Below are positions 56,890 through 64,000 of a stretch of DNA of 64,000 nt, one piece after another. The notes beneath the pieces are model-generated. The model made no database searches. It saw nothing but the letters and a program-made list of their open reading frames with translations, and was not told the DNA's origin. Each line of letters begins with the position of its first letter. Position 1 is the first letter of the stretch. The translations under genes and the position numbers were made by a program. Source of the stretch: JAOUJD01 sp963811265 (GTDB lineage: Bacteria; Pseudomonadota; Gammaproteobacteria; Burkholderiales; Burkholderiaceae_F); contig CAWEQS010000025.1 of NCBI GenBank assembly GCA_963811265.1, positions 1-64,000 of the forward strand. Direction: 5' to 3'.

Positions 56890-57677
56890 ACGCCGCCGAA
56901 CTCCTGAGGCGACTCGGCGTGTGGGCGCTCGGCCTGCTGCGCGGCCTCGGGCACAGCGCGTTCTTCCTCGTCGACCTGGTGCGCAGCCTGCCATGGGCGC
57001 TGAAGCGGTTGTTCCTGACCGTCTCGCAGGTCCACTCCATCGGCAACTACTCGCTGGTCATCATCGCGGCCTCCGGGCTGGCCGTCGGTTTCGTGCTTGC
57101 GCTGCAGGGCTACTACACGCTCAGCCGCTACGGCGCCGCGGAGTCGCTCGGCCTGCTGGTCGCGTTGTCGCTGGTGCGCGAACTCGGCCCGGTCGTTACC
57201 GGGCTTCTGTTCGCCGGGCGCGCGGGCACGTCGCTGACGGCCGAGATCGGACTGATGAAGGCCGGCGAGCAGCTGGCCGCGATGGAGATGATGGCCGTCG
57301 ACCCGAAGGAGCGGGTGCTCGCGCCGCGGTTCCTGGCGGGCATCATCGCCATGCCGCTGCTGGCGGCGATGTTCTCGGCCGTCGGTATCCTCGGCGGCTA
57401 CGTCGTCGGAGTGCTGATGATCGGCATCGACCCCGGCGCATTCTGGTCGCAGATGCAGAGCGGGGTCGACGCCTGGGACGACGTCGGCAACGGCATCATC
57501 AAGAGCGTGGTGTTCGGCATCGCCTGCACGTTCGTCGCGCTCTACCAGGGGTACGAGGCGCAGGCGACGCCCGAAGGCGTGGCGCAGGCGACCACGCGCA
57601 CGGTCGTCATCTCCTCGCTCGCCGTGCTCGGCCTCGATTTCGTGCTCACCGCGCTGATGTTCAGCGCGCCGCGTTAG
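56886..57677 (+). CDS. mlaE: Phospholipid-transport permease MlaE
   Basis: MlaE is the membrane subunit, 263 residues from a GTG that overlaps the mlaF stop (GTGA). LVRELGPVVTGLLFAGRAGT is the family's conserved loop, followed by AEIGLMKAGEQLAAMEMM. Five or six hydrophobic helices are visible. Confidence 0.95.
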   Translation: MNAAELLRRLGVWALGLLRGLGHSAFFLVDLVRSLPWALKRLFLTVSQVHSIGNYSLVIIAASGLAVGFVLALQGYYTLSRYGAAESLGLLVALSLVRELGPVVTGLLFAGRAGTSLTAEIGLMKAGEQLAAMEMMAVDPKERVLAPRFLAGIIAMPLLAAMFSAVGILGGYVVGVLMIGIDPGAFWSQMQSGVDAWDDVGNGIIKSVVFGIACTFVALYQGYEAQATPEGVAQATTRTVVISSLAVLGLDFVLTALMFSAPR

Positions 57678-57690
57678 AACGGAGTGTGCA

Positions 57691-58164
57691 ATGGGACGCA
57701 AGAGTATTGAGACGCTGGTCGGCCTGTTCGTGCTGCTCGGCCTGCTGGCGATCGTGTTCCTGGCGCTGAAGGCCGCGAACCTCGCGACCTTCCGCGTCGG
57801 TGGCACGTACGCGGTCACCGCCAAGTTCGACAACATCGGCGGCCTGAAGGTGCGCGCGCCGGTGAAGAGCGCTGGCGTCACGATCGGCCGCGTGTCCGCC
57901 ATCGCGCTTGACACCAGCAGCTATCAGGGCACGGTGACGATGGAACTCGAGCAGGGCATCGCGTTTCCGACCGACACCTCGGCGAAGATCCTCACGTCCG
58001 GCCTGCTCGGCGACCAGTACATCGGCCTCGAGCCGGGCGGCGCCGAGCAGAACCTGAAGCCGGGCGACCAGATCAAGATGACGCAGTCCGCCGTCGTGCT
58101 GGAGAACCTGATCAGCGGGTTCCTGTACAGCAAGGCCGCCGAGCCGGGCGGAGAAAAGAAGTAA
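57691..58164 (+). CDS. mlaD: Phospholipid-transport substrate-binding protein MlaD (MCE domain)
   Basis: MlaD forms a periplasmic MCE ring held by one N-terminal helix (about 7-27). It has 157 residues. The MCE domain (about 38-120) contains FDNIGGLKVRAPVKSAGVTI and GLLGDQYIGLEPGG. Confidence 0.95.
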   Translation: MGRKSIETLVGLFVLLGLLAIVFLALKAANLATFRVGGTYAVTAKFDNIGGLKVRAPVKSAGVTIGRVSAIALDTSSYQGTVTMELEQGIAFPTDTSAKILTSGLLGDQYIGLEPGGAEQNLKPGDQIKMTQSAVVLENLISGFLYSKAAEPGGEKK

Positions 58165-58182
58165 CCGGATGGAGGACGACCG

Positions 58183-59052
58183 ATGACAGGCACGATGCTT
58201 GCCCACCGGAGGCACGGGGATACCTCGATGCACTGGCTGCGCCGTGCCGTCGGCGTGGCCGCGCTGCTGCTGCTGGCGTTCCTGGCTGGATGCGCCACCG
58301 TTCCGCCGAACGCCGGCCAGGACCCGCGGGATCCGCTGGAGTCCTTCAACCGGCAGGTGTTCGAGTTCAACGAAGGCCTCGACAAGGTGGTGCTGAAGCC
58401 GCTCGCGCAGGTCTACGGCGCGGTGCTGCCCGTCCCCGTGCAGGATTGCCTGTCGAATGGCTTCAGCAACCTGCGCGAGCCGTCGAACGCGCTGAATAAC
58501 CTCCTGCAGGGCAAGGGAAGCGAGGCGGTCTCGGACGTGTGCCGTTTCGCGGTCAACACGACGATCGGCCTGCTCGGGTGCTTCGACGTCGCCACCCGCA
58601 TGGGCCTCGAGAAGCACCGGGAGGACTTCGGCCAGACGCTGGGCGTCTGGGGCGTGGGCAACGGGCCCTTCCTGGTGCTCCCGCTGTTCGGTCCGAGCAC
58701 GATCCGCGACACCGTGGGCATCGGCGTCGAAACGGTCCTCGACGTCAACTTCTGGATCAACAACGTGTCGGTACGCAACACGATCTTCGGCGTGCGCACG
58801 GTCAACTTCCGACATGAATTACTGAAGGCGGACGACCTGATCTCGGACGCCGCGCTGGACAAGTACACGTTCGTCCGGGATGGCTACCTGCAGCGGCGCC
58901 GCAACCTCGTGTACGACGGCAACCCCCCGCGCGAGAAGGACCCGGACGACGAGCAAGGCGAGCCGAAGGCGGACGAAGACAAGGGTAGGCCCGGTCCACC
59001 GGCGGCTGGCTCGGACGTTAATCCGCCATCCGCGCCGAAACCGGCGCAGTAA
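58183..59052 (+). CDS. mlaA: Outer-membrane phospholipid-transport lipoprotein MlaA (VacJ)
   Basis: MlaA removes phospholipids from the outer leaflet together with porins. From the ATG at 58183, which has a GGAGG site seven bases before it, it has 289 residues. The lipobox LAGC is followed by DPRDPLESFNRQVFEFNEGL. FGQTLGVWGVGNGPFLVLPL is the family core. The C-terminal 35 residues are a Pro/Asp/Lys-rich tail. Its place between mlaD and mlaC is typical of betaproteobacteria. Confidence 0.95.
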   Translation: MTGTMLAHRRHGDTSMHWLRRAVGVAALLLLAFLAGCATVPPNAGQDPRDPLESFNRQVFEFNEGLDKVVLKPLAQVYGAVLPVPVQDCLSNGFSNLREPSNALNNLLQGKGSEAVSDVCRFAVNTTIGLLGCFDVATRMGLEKHREDFGQTLGVWGVGNGPFLVLPLFGPSTIRDTVGIGVETVLDVNFWINNVSVRNTIFGVRTVNFRHELLKADDLISDAALDKYTFVRDGYLQRRRNLVYDGNPPREKDPDDEQGEPKADEDKGRPGPPAAGSDVNPPSAPKPAQ

Positions 59053-59074
59053 CGCCTCGATGAATGGGTGATCG

Positions 59075-59734
59075 ATGTCCCTGCTGAAGATGATCAAGTC
59101 CCTTGCGATTGGCGCGGCCCTGCTGGCTGCCGGCTTTGCATCGGCGCAAGCCCCGGCCGCCGCGCCATCTGCCGCGGCCATCGCCCCGCCCGAGGCGCTC
59201 GTGCGCGACCTGTCGAACGAGGTCCTGGCCACCATCAAGGCGGACAAGGCGCTCGCGGGCGGCGACGTCAACCGGGTGCAGAAGCTCATCGACGAGAAGA
59301 TCCTCCCGTACGTCGACTTCCAGAAGATGACGCAGCTCGCGGTGGGGCGCGGGTGGCGCCAGGCCACACCCGAGCAGCGCGCCGCGCTGACGCGCGAGTT
59401 CCGCACCTTGCTCGTCCGGACCTACAGCGGCGCGTTGTCGCAGGTGACCGACCACCAGGTGCAGCTGCGGCCGTTCCGGGCCCAGCCCGCCGATACCGAC
59501 GTGCTGGTGCGCACCAGCGTGGTGGCGACCCGCGGCGACCCGATCCAGCTCGACTACCGGCTGGAGAAGACGGACGCGGGCTGGAAGATCTACGACGTCA
59601 ACATCCTCGGCGTGTGGCTGGTCGAGAACTACAAGACGCAGTTCGCCTCGCAGATCAACGCCGGGGGCGTCGACGGCCTGATCAAGACGCTGACCGATCG
59701 CAACAGGCAGCTCGAGCAGGGCAAGAAGGCCTGA
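59075..59734 (+). CDS. mlaC: Periplasmic phospholipid shuttle MlaC
   Basis: MlaC carries phospholipids between MlaA and MlaFEDB. It has 219 residues with a signal peptide (cleavage near ASAQ). ILPYVDFQKMTQLAVGRGWR and YDVNILGVWLVENYKTQF are characteristic. Confidence 0.95.
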   Translation: MSLLKMIKSLAIGAALLAAGFASAQAPAAAPSAAAIAPPEALVRDLSNEVLATIKADKALAGGDVNRVQKLIDEKILPYVDFQKMTQLAVGRGWRQATPEQRAALTREFRTLLVRTYSGALSQVTDHQVQLRPFRAQPADTDVLVRTSVVATRGDPIQLDYRLEKTDAGWKIYDVNILGVWLVENYKTQFASQINAGGVDGLIKTLTDRNRQLEQGKKA

Positions 59735-59742
59735 GCCTGGCC

Positions 59743-60016
59743 ATGCGCGTCGACACGACCGACATCGGGATGAACAGCGCTGCCGCGCTCGCGGCCGCCG
59801 GAATCGAAGCGATCCGCGGTGGCGACACCGCATTCGATCTGTCCGCCGTGCGAACGTGCGACTCGTCGGCGGTCGCGGTCGTGCTCGCCTGGCAGCGCGA
59901 GGCGCAGGCGCGGGGTGGCCAGTTGCAGCTCTCCGGCCTGCCGTCCGGGGCTCCTCAGTCTCGCGACCGTCTACGGCGTTGCGCCGCTGCTGAACATCGC
60001 CGAGACCACCGGCTGA
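59743..60016 (+). CDS. mlaB: STAS-domain protein MlaB (one-base frameshift)
   Basis: MlaB is the cytoplasmic STAS subunit that supports MlaF. The first frame from ATG 59743 reads FDLSAVRTCDSSAVAVVLAW to LQLSGLP. An extra base near 59944 moves the end, PGLLSLATVYGVAPLLNIAE, to the next frame, stopping at 60016. Corrected, it is 90 residues, the normal size. The conserved serine in CDSSAV is intact. Confidence 0.85.
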
Positions 60017-60070
60017 CCCGTCGACCGACGCCCCTCGGCCCGCGAGCCAGAGTGGCGCAGGGGCGGCGAT

Positions 60071-60076
60071 TACAAT
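60071..60076 (+). promoter_or_regulatory. Possible -10 element before the second ABC exporter
   Basis: TACAAT lies 38 bp before the GTG of the next gene, in the 98-bp gap after mlaB. No convincing -35 hexamer is seen 16-18 bp upstream. Confidence 0.35.
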
Positions 60077-60114
60077 CACAGGTTCTTCGCCGGCGCTGAC
60101 GCGCCGCGTTCCCC

Positions 60115-61029
60115 GTGACTGCCGCCATCCAGGTTTCCTCCGTCACCAAGCGCTACGGTTCGCTCGCAGCGCTGGACGGCATCGACCTGACCATCGAGCC
60201 GGGCGAGTTCTTCGGCCTGCTCGGCCCGAACGGAGCCGGCAAGACGACCCTGATCTCCATCGTCGCGGGCCTGGTGCGCGCGACCTCCGGACGCGTGACC
60301 GTGCTCGGCCACGACGTCGTCGACGACGCCCGGGCGGCGCGCCTGGCCCTCGGCGTCGTGCCGCAGGAACTCGCGTTCGATCCCTTCTTCACCGTGCGCG
60401 AGACGCTGGTCTTCCAGTCGGGCTACTTCGGCCTGAGGAACAACGGCGCGTGGATCGACGAGGTGCTCGAGAACCTCGGGCTGACGCCGAAGGCAGACAC
60501 CAACATGCGCGCGCTGTCGGGCGGCATGAAGCGGCGCGTGCTGGTGGCCCAGGCACTGGTGCACAAGCCGCCGGTGATCGTGCTCGACGAGCCGACCGCG
60601 GGCGTCGACGTCGAACTGCGGCAGACGCTCTGGTCGTTCATTCGCCGCCTGAACCGCGAAGGCCACACGATCGTCCTCACCACGCACTATCTCGAGGAAG
60701 CGCAGGCGCTCTGCCAGCGGATCGCGATGCTGAAGGCCGGCCGCGTCGTGGCGCTCGATTCCACGCGCGCGCTCCTGGCGCGCCTCGCCGGCCTGCAGAT
60801 GACGTTGCGGGCGCGAGGCGCGCTGCCGCCGTCCGTGCTGCAGCACCGGATCGACGAGCGCGACGGTGCCGTGCTGCTGCGCCTGTCGCAACCGTCGGAC
60901 GTCGCCGCGGTGCTCAACGCCTGCGCGGCCGCGGGATGCATCCTCGACGACGTCGAGGTCGGCCGCGCGGACCTCGAGGACGTGTTCCTGCAGATCACGT
61001 CCGATCCCGCGAAGAGGAAGGCCGCATGA
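60115..61029 (+). CDS. ABC-2 type exporter, ATP-binding protein (YadG-like)
   Basis: This ATPase has 304 residues from a GTG start. Walker A is GPNGAGKTT, the signature LSGGMKRRVLVAQAL and Walker B VIVLDEPTAGVD. TTHYLEEAQALCQR matches the YadG group. It is followed by a permease gene with a four-base overlap. Its substrate is unknown. The location between mla and murA is common in betaproteobacteria and suggests an envelope role. Confidence 0.9.
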   Translation: MTAAIQVSSVTKRYGSLAALDGIDLTIEPGEFFGLLGPNGAGKTTLISIVAGLVRATSGRVTVLGHDVVDDARAARLALGVVPQELAFDPFFTVRETLVFQSGYFGLRNNGAWIDEVLENLGLTPKADTNMRALSGGMKRRVLVAQALVHKPPVIVLDEPTAGVDVELRQTLWSFIRRLNREGHTIVLTTHYLEEAQALCQRIAMLKAGRVVALDSTRALLARLAGLQMTLRARGALPPSVLQHRIDERDGAVLLRLSQPSDVAAVLNACAAAGCILDDVEVGRADLEDVFLQITSDPAKRKAA

Positions 61030-61856
61030 GCGCCTCCGACGTCGGACTCGCAGGCGTCAGGCCCGGCGTCCCGGTCGCCGCGATCGCCGAGAGTTCGCCG
61101 GCCGTGGCGTTCCGCACCCTGCTGGTCAAGGAGATGCTGCGCTTCTGGAAGGTGAGCTTCCAGACGATCGCCGCACCCGTGCTGACTTCGGTGCTCTACC
61201 TGCTGGTGTTCGGGCACGTGCTCGAGGAGCACGTGGAGGCGCTGCCGGGCGTGAGCTACACGTCGTTCCTGATTCCCGGCCTGGTGATGATGAGCGTGCT
61301 GCAGAACGCCTTCGCCAACTCCTCGTCCAGCCTGATCCAGTCGAAGATCATGGGCAGCCTGATCTTCGTCCTGCTGCCGCCGTTCTCGCACTGGCAGCTG
61401 TTCGGCGCGTACGTGGCCGCGGCAGTGGTGCGCGGCGTCGTCGTCGGCGCGGGCGTGTTCGCGATCACGGTGTGGTTCGCGCCGCCGGCGTTCGCCGCAC
61501 CGCTGTGGTCCCTCGTGTTCGCGATCCTGGGCGCGGCGATGCTCGGGGCGCTGGGGCTGATCGCCGGCATCTGGGCCGACAAGTTCGACCAGCTGGCGGC
61601 GTTCCAGAACTTCATCGTGATGCCGGCGACGTTCCTTTCCGGCGTGTTCTATTCCGTGCACGGCCTGCCGCCGTTCTGGCAGGGCGTGTCGCACTTCAAT
61701 CCGTTCTTCTACATGATCGACGGCTTTCGCTACGGCTTCTTCGCGCAGTCCGACGTGAACCCGTGGATCAGCCTCGCCGTCGTCGCGGTGGCGTTCGCGG
61801 TGACCTGCGCAATCGCCCTCGCGCTGCTCTCGCGGGGATTCAAGCTCCGGAACTGA
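61026..61856 (+). CDS. ABC-2 type exporter, permease (YadH-like)
   Basis: This is the membrane partner of the preceding ATPase, 276 residues starting at the overlapping ATG. Six hydrophobic segments and the conserved MPATFLSGVFYSVHGLPPFW are present. LIPGLVMMSVLQNAFANSSS is typical of the family. Confidence 0.9.
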   Translation: MSASDVGLAGVRPGVPVAAIAESSPAVAFRTLLVKEMLRFWKVSFQTIAAPVLTSVLYLLVFGHVLEEHVEALPGVSYTSFLIPGLVMMSVLQNAFANSSSSLIQSKIMGSLIFVLLPPFSHWQLFGAYVAAAVVRGVVVGAGVFAITVWFAPPAFAAPLWSLVFAILGAAMLGALGLIAGIWADKFDQLAAFQNFIVMPATFLSGVFYSVHGLPPFWQGVSHFNPFFYMIDGFRYGFFAQSDVNPWISLAVVAVAFAVTCAIALALLSRGFKLRN

Positions 61857-61863
61857 GAGTCCA

Positions 61864-62109
61864 ATGGAACCCTCCCCTGAAGACGTGAAGCGCTACATCG
61901 CGCAGGCCCTCGATTGCGAGCGTGTCGAGGTCGACGGCGACGGCCGCCACTTCCAGGCGCTGATCGTCAGCGCGGCGTTCGCGGGCAAGAACCGCGTGGC
62001 GCGCCACCAACTGGTCTACTCGGCGCTCGGCGAGCGCATGCGCGAGGAAGTCCACGCGCTGTCGATGCGCACCCTGACGCCGGAGGAGTACCGGGAGCAG
62101 GGCGCGTGA
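61864..62109 (+). CDS. ibaG: BolA-family protein IbaG
   Basis: IbaG (YrbA) is a small BolA-type protein that partners with monothiol glutaredoxins in iron-sulfur handling. It has 81 residues. VDGDGRHFQALIVSAAF and KNRVARHQLVYSALG contain the conserved histidines. It precedes murA as in many proteobacteria. Confidence 0.9.
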   Translation: MEPSPEDVKRYIAQALDCERVEVDGDGRHFQALIVSAAFAGKNRVARHQLVYSALGERMREEVHALSMRTLTPEEYREQGA

Positions 62110-62299
62110 CTTCACGTCGATTTCACGAGGCGTTCGCTCCCGCTTCGGGCGGGGCGACGACCCTTCGCGTCGAGCGTCCGCGTGTCGCGGGCGCCGCACG
62201 GAGATCTTCGCCATGCCCGACTCGCTGCTGCTCGACTCCCCGCGCGTCACGCGCGCCGTCCACTTTCACCGCCCGCGGCCCCCGGTCGCGGGACTCCCG

Positions 62300-63550
62300 A
62301 TGGACAAGCTGAAGATCCGCGGCGGCAGGCCGCTCGCCGGGGAAGTGGCGATCTCCGGAGCGAAGAACGCCGCGCTGCCGATCCTCGCGGCGAGCCTGCT
62401 GACGCCCGACGAGTTCATCGTCGACAATGTTCCGCAATTGCAGGACGTGGCGACGACGCTGAAGCTGCTGCGCCAGATGGGTGTCGCGGCGGAGCGGGAC
62501 GGCGCAACGGTGCGCCTGAAGGCCGACGCGGTGACGCGCACCGAGGCGCCGTACGAAATGGTGAAGACCATGCGGGCGTCGATCCTCGTGCTCGGCCCGC
62601 TGGTCGCGCGCTTCGGCACCGCGCGCGTGTCGCTGCCCGGCGGCTGCGCCATCGGGGCGCGGCCGGTCGACCAGCACATCAAGGGGCTCGAGGCCCTCGG
62701 GGCGACGATCCGCATCGAGGGCGGCTTCGTGGTCGCCGAAGCGAAGCGGCTGAAAGGCACGCGCATCGTCACCGACATGGTGACGGTGACCGGCACCGAG
62801 AACCTGATGATGGCCGCCGCGCTGGCCGAGGGCGAAACGATCATCGAGAACGCGGCGCGGGAGCCCGAGGTGGTCGACCTGGCGGCCGCGCTCAACGCGA
62901 TGGGGGCGCGCGTCTCGGGCGCCGGCTCCAGCGCGATCTCGATCGAGGGCGTGGAACGCCTGCACGGCGCGCGGCATCGGGTGATGCCCGACCGCATCGA
63001 GACCGGGACGTTCCTGACGGCCGTCGTTGCGGCGGGCGGCGAAGCCGTCCTGCGCGGTGTCGCGCCCCACACGTTCGACGCGGTGGTCGACAAGCTGCAG
63101 GAAGCCGGGGCGGTGCTTCAGGCGGACGGCGACCTCCTGCGGGTGCGGATGTCCGGTCGTCCGCGCGCAGTGAGCCTGCGCACGGCGCCGTATCCGGCGT
63201 TCCCCACGGACATGCAGGCGCAGTTCATGGCGCTCGACTGCGTGGCGGACGGCGTCGGCCGGATCACGGAGACGATCTTCGAGAACCGCTTCATGCACGT
63301 CTCGGAGCTGCAGCGGCTCGGCGCGAACATCGCGATCGAGGGCAACACGGCGGTCGTGCAGGGCGTGCCGAAGCTCGCCGGCGCTCCGGTGATGGCCACC
63401 GACCTGCGGGCGTCCGCCTGCCTCGTCGTCGCCGCGCTCGCTGCCGAAGGCGAAACCGTGGTCGATCGCATTTACCATCTCGACCGGGGATACGAAAAGA
63501 TGGAAACCAAGCTGGCCGCGCTCGGAGCGCAGGTCGAAAGGGTCAAGTGA
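62300..63550 (+). CDS. murA: UDP-N-acetylglucosamine 1-carboxyvinyltransferase
   Basis: MurA makes the first committed step of peptidoglycan synthesis. I chose the ATG at 62300 (MDKLKIRGGRPLAGE), giving 416 residues. The frame is open 29 codons upstream, but that stretch lacks family similarity. The fosfomycin-target cysteine is C116 in PGGCAIGARPVDQH, and K22 is in SGAKNAALP. It overlaps hisG (GTGA). Confidence 0.97.
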   Translation: MDKLKIRGGRPLAGEVAISGAKNAALPILAASLLTPDEFIVDNVPQLQDVATTLKLLRQMGVAAERDGATVRLKADAVTRTEAPYEMVKTMRASILVLGPLVARFGTARVSLPGGCAIGARPVDQHIKGLEALGATIRIEGGFVVAEAKRLKGTRIVTDMVTVTGTENLMMAAALAEGETIIENAAREPEVVDLAAALNAMGARVSGAGSSAISIEGVERLHGARHRVMPDRIETGTFLTAVVAAGGEAVLRGVAPHTFDAVVDKLQEAGAVLQADGDLLRVRMSGRPRAVSLRTAPYPAFPTDMQAQFMALDCVADGVGRITETIFENRFMHVSELQRLGANIAIEGNTAVVQGVPKLAGAPVMATDLRASACLVVAALAAEGETVVDRIYHLDRGYEKMETKLAALGAQVERVK

Positions 63551-64000
63551 TCACGCTGGCGCTGTCCAAGGGACGCATCTTCGACGAGACGAGGCCGCTG
63601 CTGGCGGCCGCCGGCATCGCGCCGCTGGAAGATCCGGAAACGTCGCGCAAGCTGATCATCGGCACGACGAATCCCGACCTTCGGATCGTCGTCGTGCGCG
63701 CGTCGGACGTGCCCACCTACGTCCAGTACGGCGCGGCCGACTTCGGCGTTGCCGGCAAGGACGTGCTGATGGAGCACGGCGGCGCAGGGCTCTACCAGCC
63801 GGTCGATCTCAACATCGCGCGCTGCCGGTTGTGCGTCGCGGTGCCGGCGGGCTTCGACTACGCCAATGCGGTGCGCCGCGGGGCGCGGCTGCGGGTCGCG
63901 ACCAAGTACGTGCAGACCGCGCGCGAGCACTTCGCGGCCAAGGGCGTGCACGTCGACGTGATCAAGCTGTACGGATCGATGGAACTGGCGCCGCTGGCAG
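63547..64000 (+). CDS. hisG: ATP phosphoribosyltransferase catalytic subunit, short form (3' truncated by window edge)
   Basis: HisG starts histidine synthesis by joining ATP and PRPP. It begins at the GTG overlapping the murA stop. The visible 151 codons read ITLALSKGRIFDETRPLL, then DVPTYVQYGAADFGVAGKDV. The beginning matches the short-form enzyme, which needs the regulatory subunit HisZ. The rest of the gene lies beyond base 64000. Confidence 0.93.
   Translation, partial: MITLALSKGRIFDETRPLLAAAGIAPLEDPETSRKLIIGTTNPDLRIVVVRASDVPTYVQYGAADFGVAGKDVLMEHGGAGLYQPVDLNIARCRLCVAVPAGFDYANAVRRGARLRVATKYVQTAREHFAAKGVHVDVIKLYGSMELAPLA

Overview
This is a GC-rich chromosomal segment of a betaproteobacterium. 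The evidence is gene order and protein similarity recalled from memory, not a database search: rpoBC followed by the str, S10, spc and alpha ribosomal clusters, then hemB-engB-cytochrome c4, ponA/pilMNOPQ/aroKB/dgt/gltBD, and mlaFEDACB leading into ibaG-murA-hisG. I would not name a genus. No tRNA, rRNA, prophage, integron or CRISPR array is visible. The only mobile-type gene is one REP-associated transposase.

Layout. 1-6454: 3' part of rpoB and complete rpoC, closed by a strong terminator. 6550-26178: a nearly continuous plus-strand transcription and translation block (rpsL-rpsG-fusA-tuf; rpsJ-rplC-...-rpsQ; rplN-...-secY-infA-rpmJ; rpsM-rpsK-rpsD-rpoA-rplQ). It has visible internal promoters before rpsL, rplC and rplN, and stem-loops at several gene junctions. 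26244-28752: an ABC-2 exporter pair, cutA and an Hsp15-like S4-domain gene. 28784-33627: mainly minus strand (corA, hemB, engB, guaC) with a plus-strand diheme cytochrome c4 gene and a possible small RNA between hemB and engB. 33778-35408: the msrPQ periplasmic methionine sulfoxide repair pair, overlapping tail to tail with lysA-lptM; cyaY is divergent. 37182-39554: mrcA, divergent from the type IV pilus assembly operon pilMNOPQ (39947-45115). Then aroK, aroB, dgt, the REP-flanked transposase, gltB, a small membrane protein and gltD, and a thioesterase. 56086-61856: a six-gene Mla phospholipid-transport operon and a second ABC-2 exporter pair. 61864-64000: ibaG, murA and the 5' part of hisG.

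Most genes are joined in operons by ATGA, GTGA or TAGTG overlaps (rplD/rplW, rpmC/rpsQ, the ABC pairs, pilM/N, pilO/P, pilP/Q, aroB/dgt, mlaF/E, murA/hisG). GTG and TTG starts are common. The gene set is core metabolism: transcription and translation, envelope building and repair (MurA, PBP1a, Mla, LptM), type IV pili, nitrogen assimilation, aromatic and histidine biosynthesis, and heme and iron-sulfur support.

The clearest anomaly is a series of seven single-base frameshifts in otherwise intact genes, some of them essential (secY, guaC, gltB, gltD twice, mlaB, and the Hsp15-like gene). Every one is explained by one extra base, which points to residual insertion errors in the assembly rather than gene decay. 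The most interesting biological leads are the hemB-engB small RNA candidate, the three successive hairpins between rpsK and rpsD, promoter-proximal hairpins at three promoters, the tuf gene with codon use unlike its neighbours, and the membrane protein placed between the two glutamate synthase subunits.
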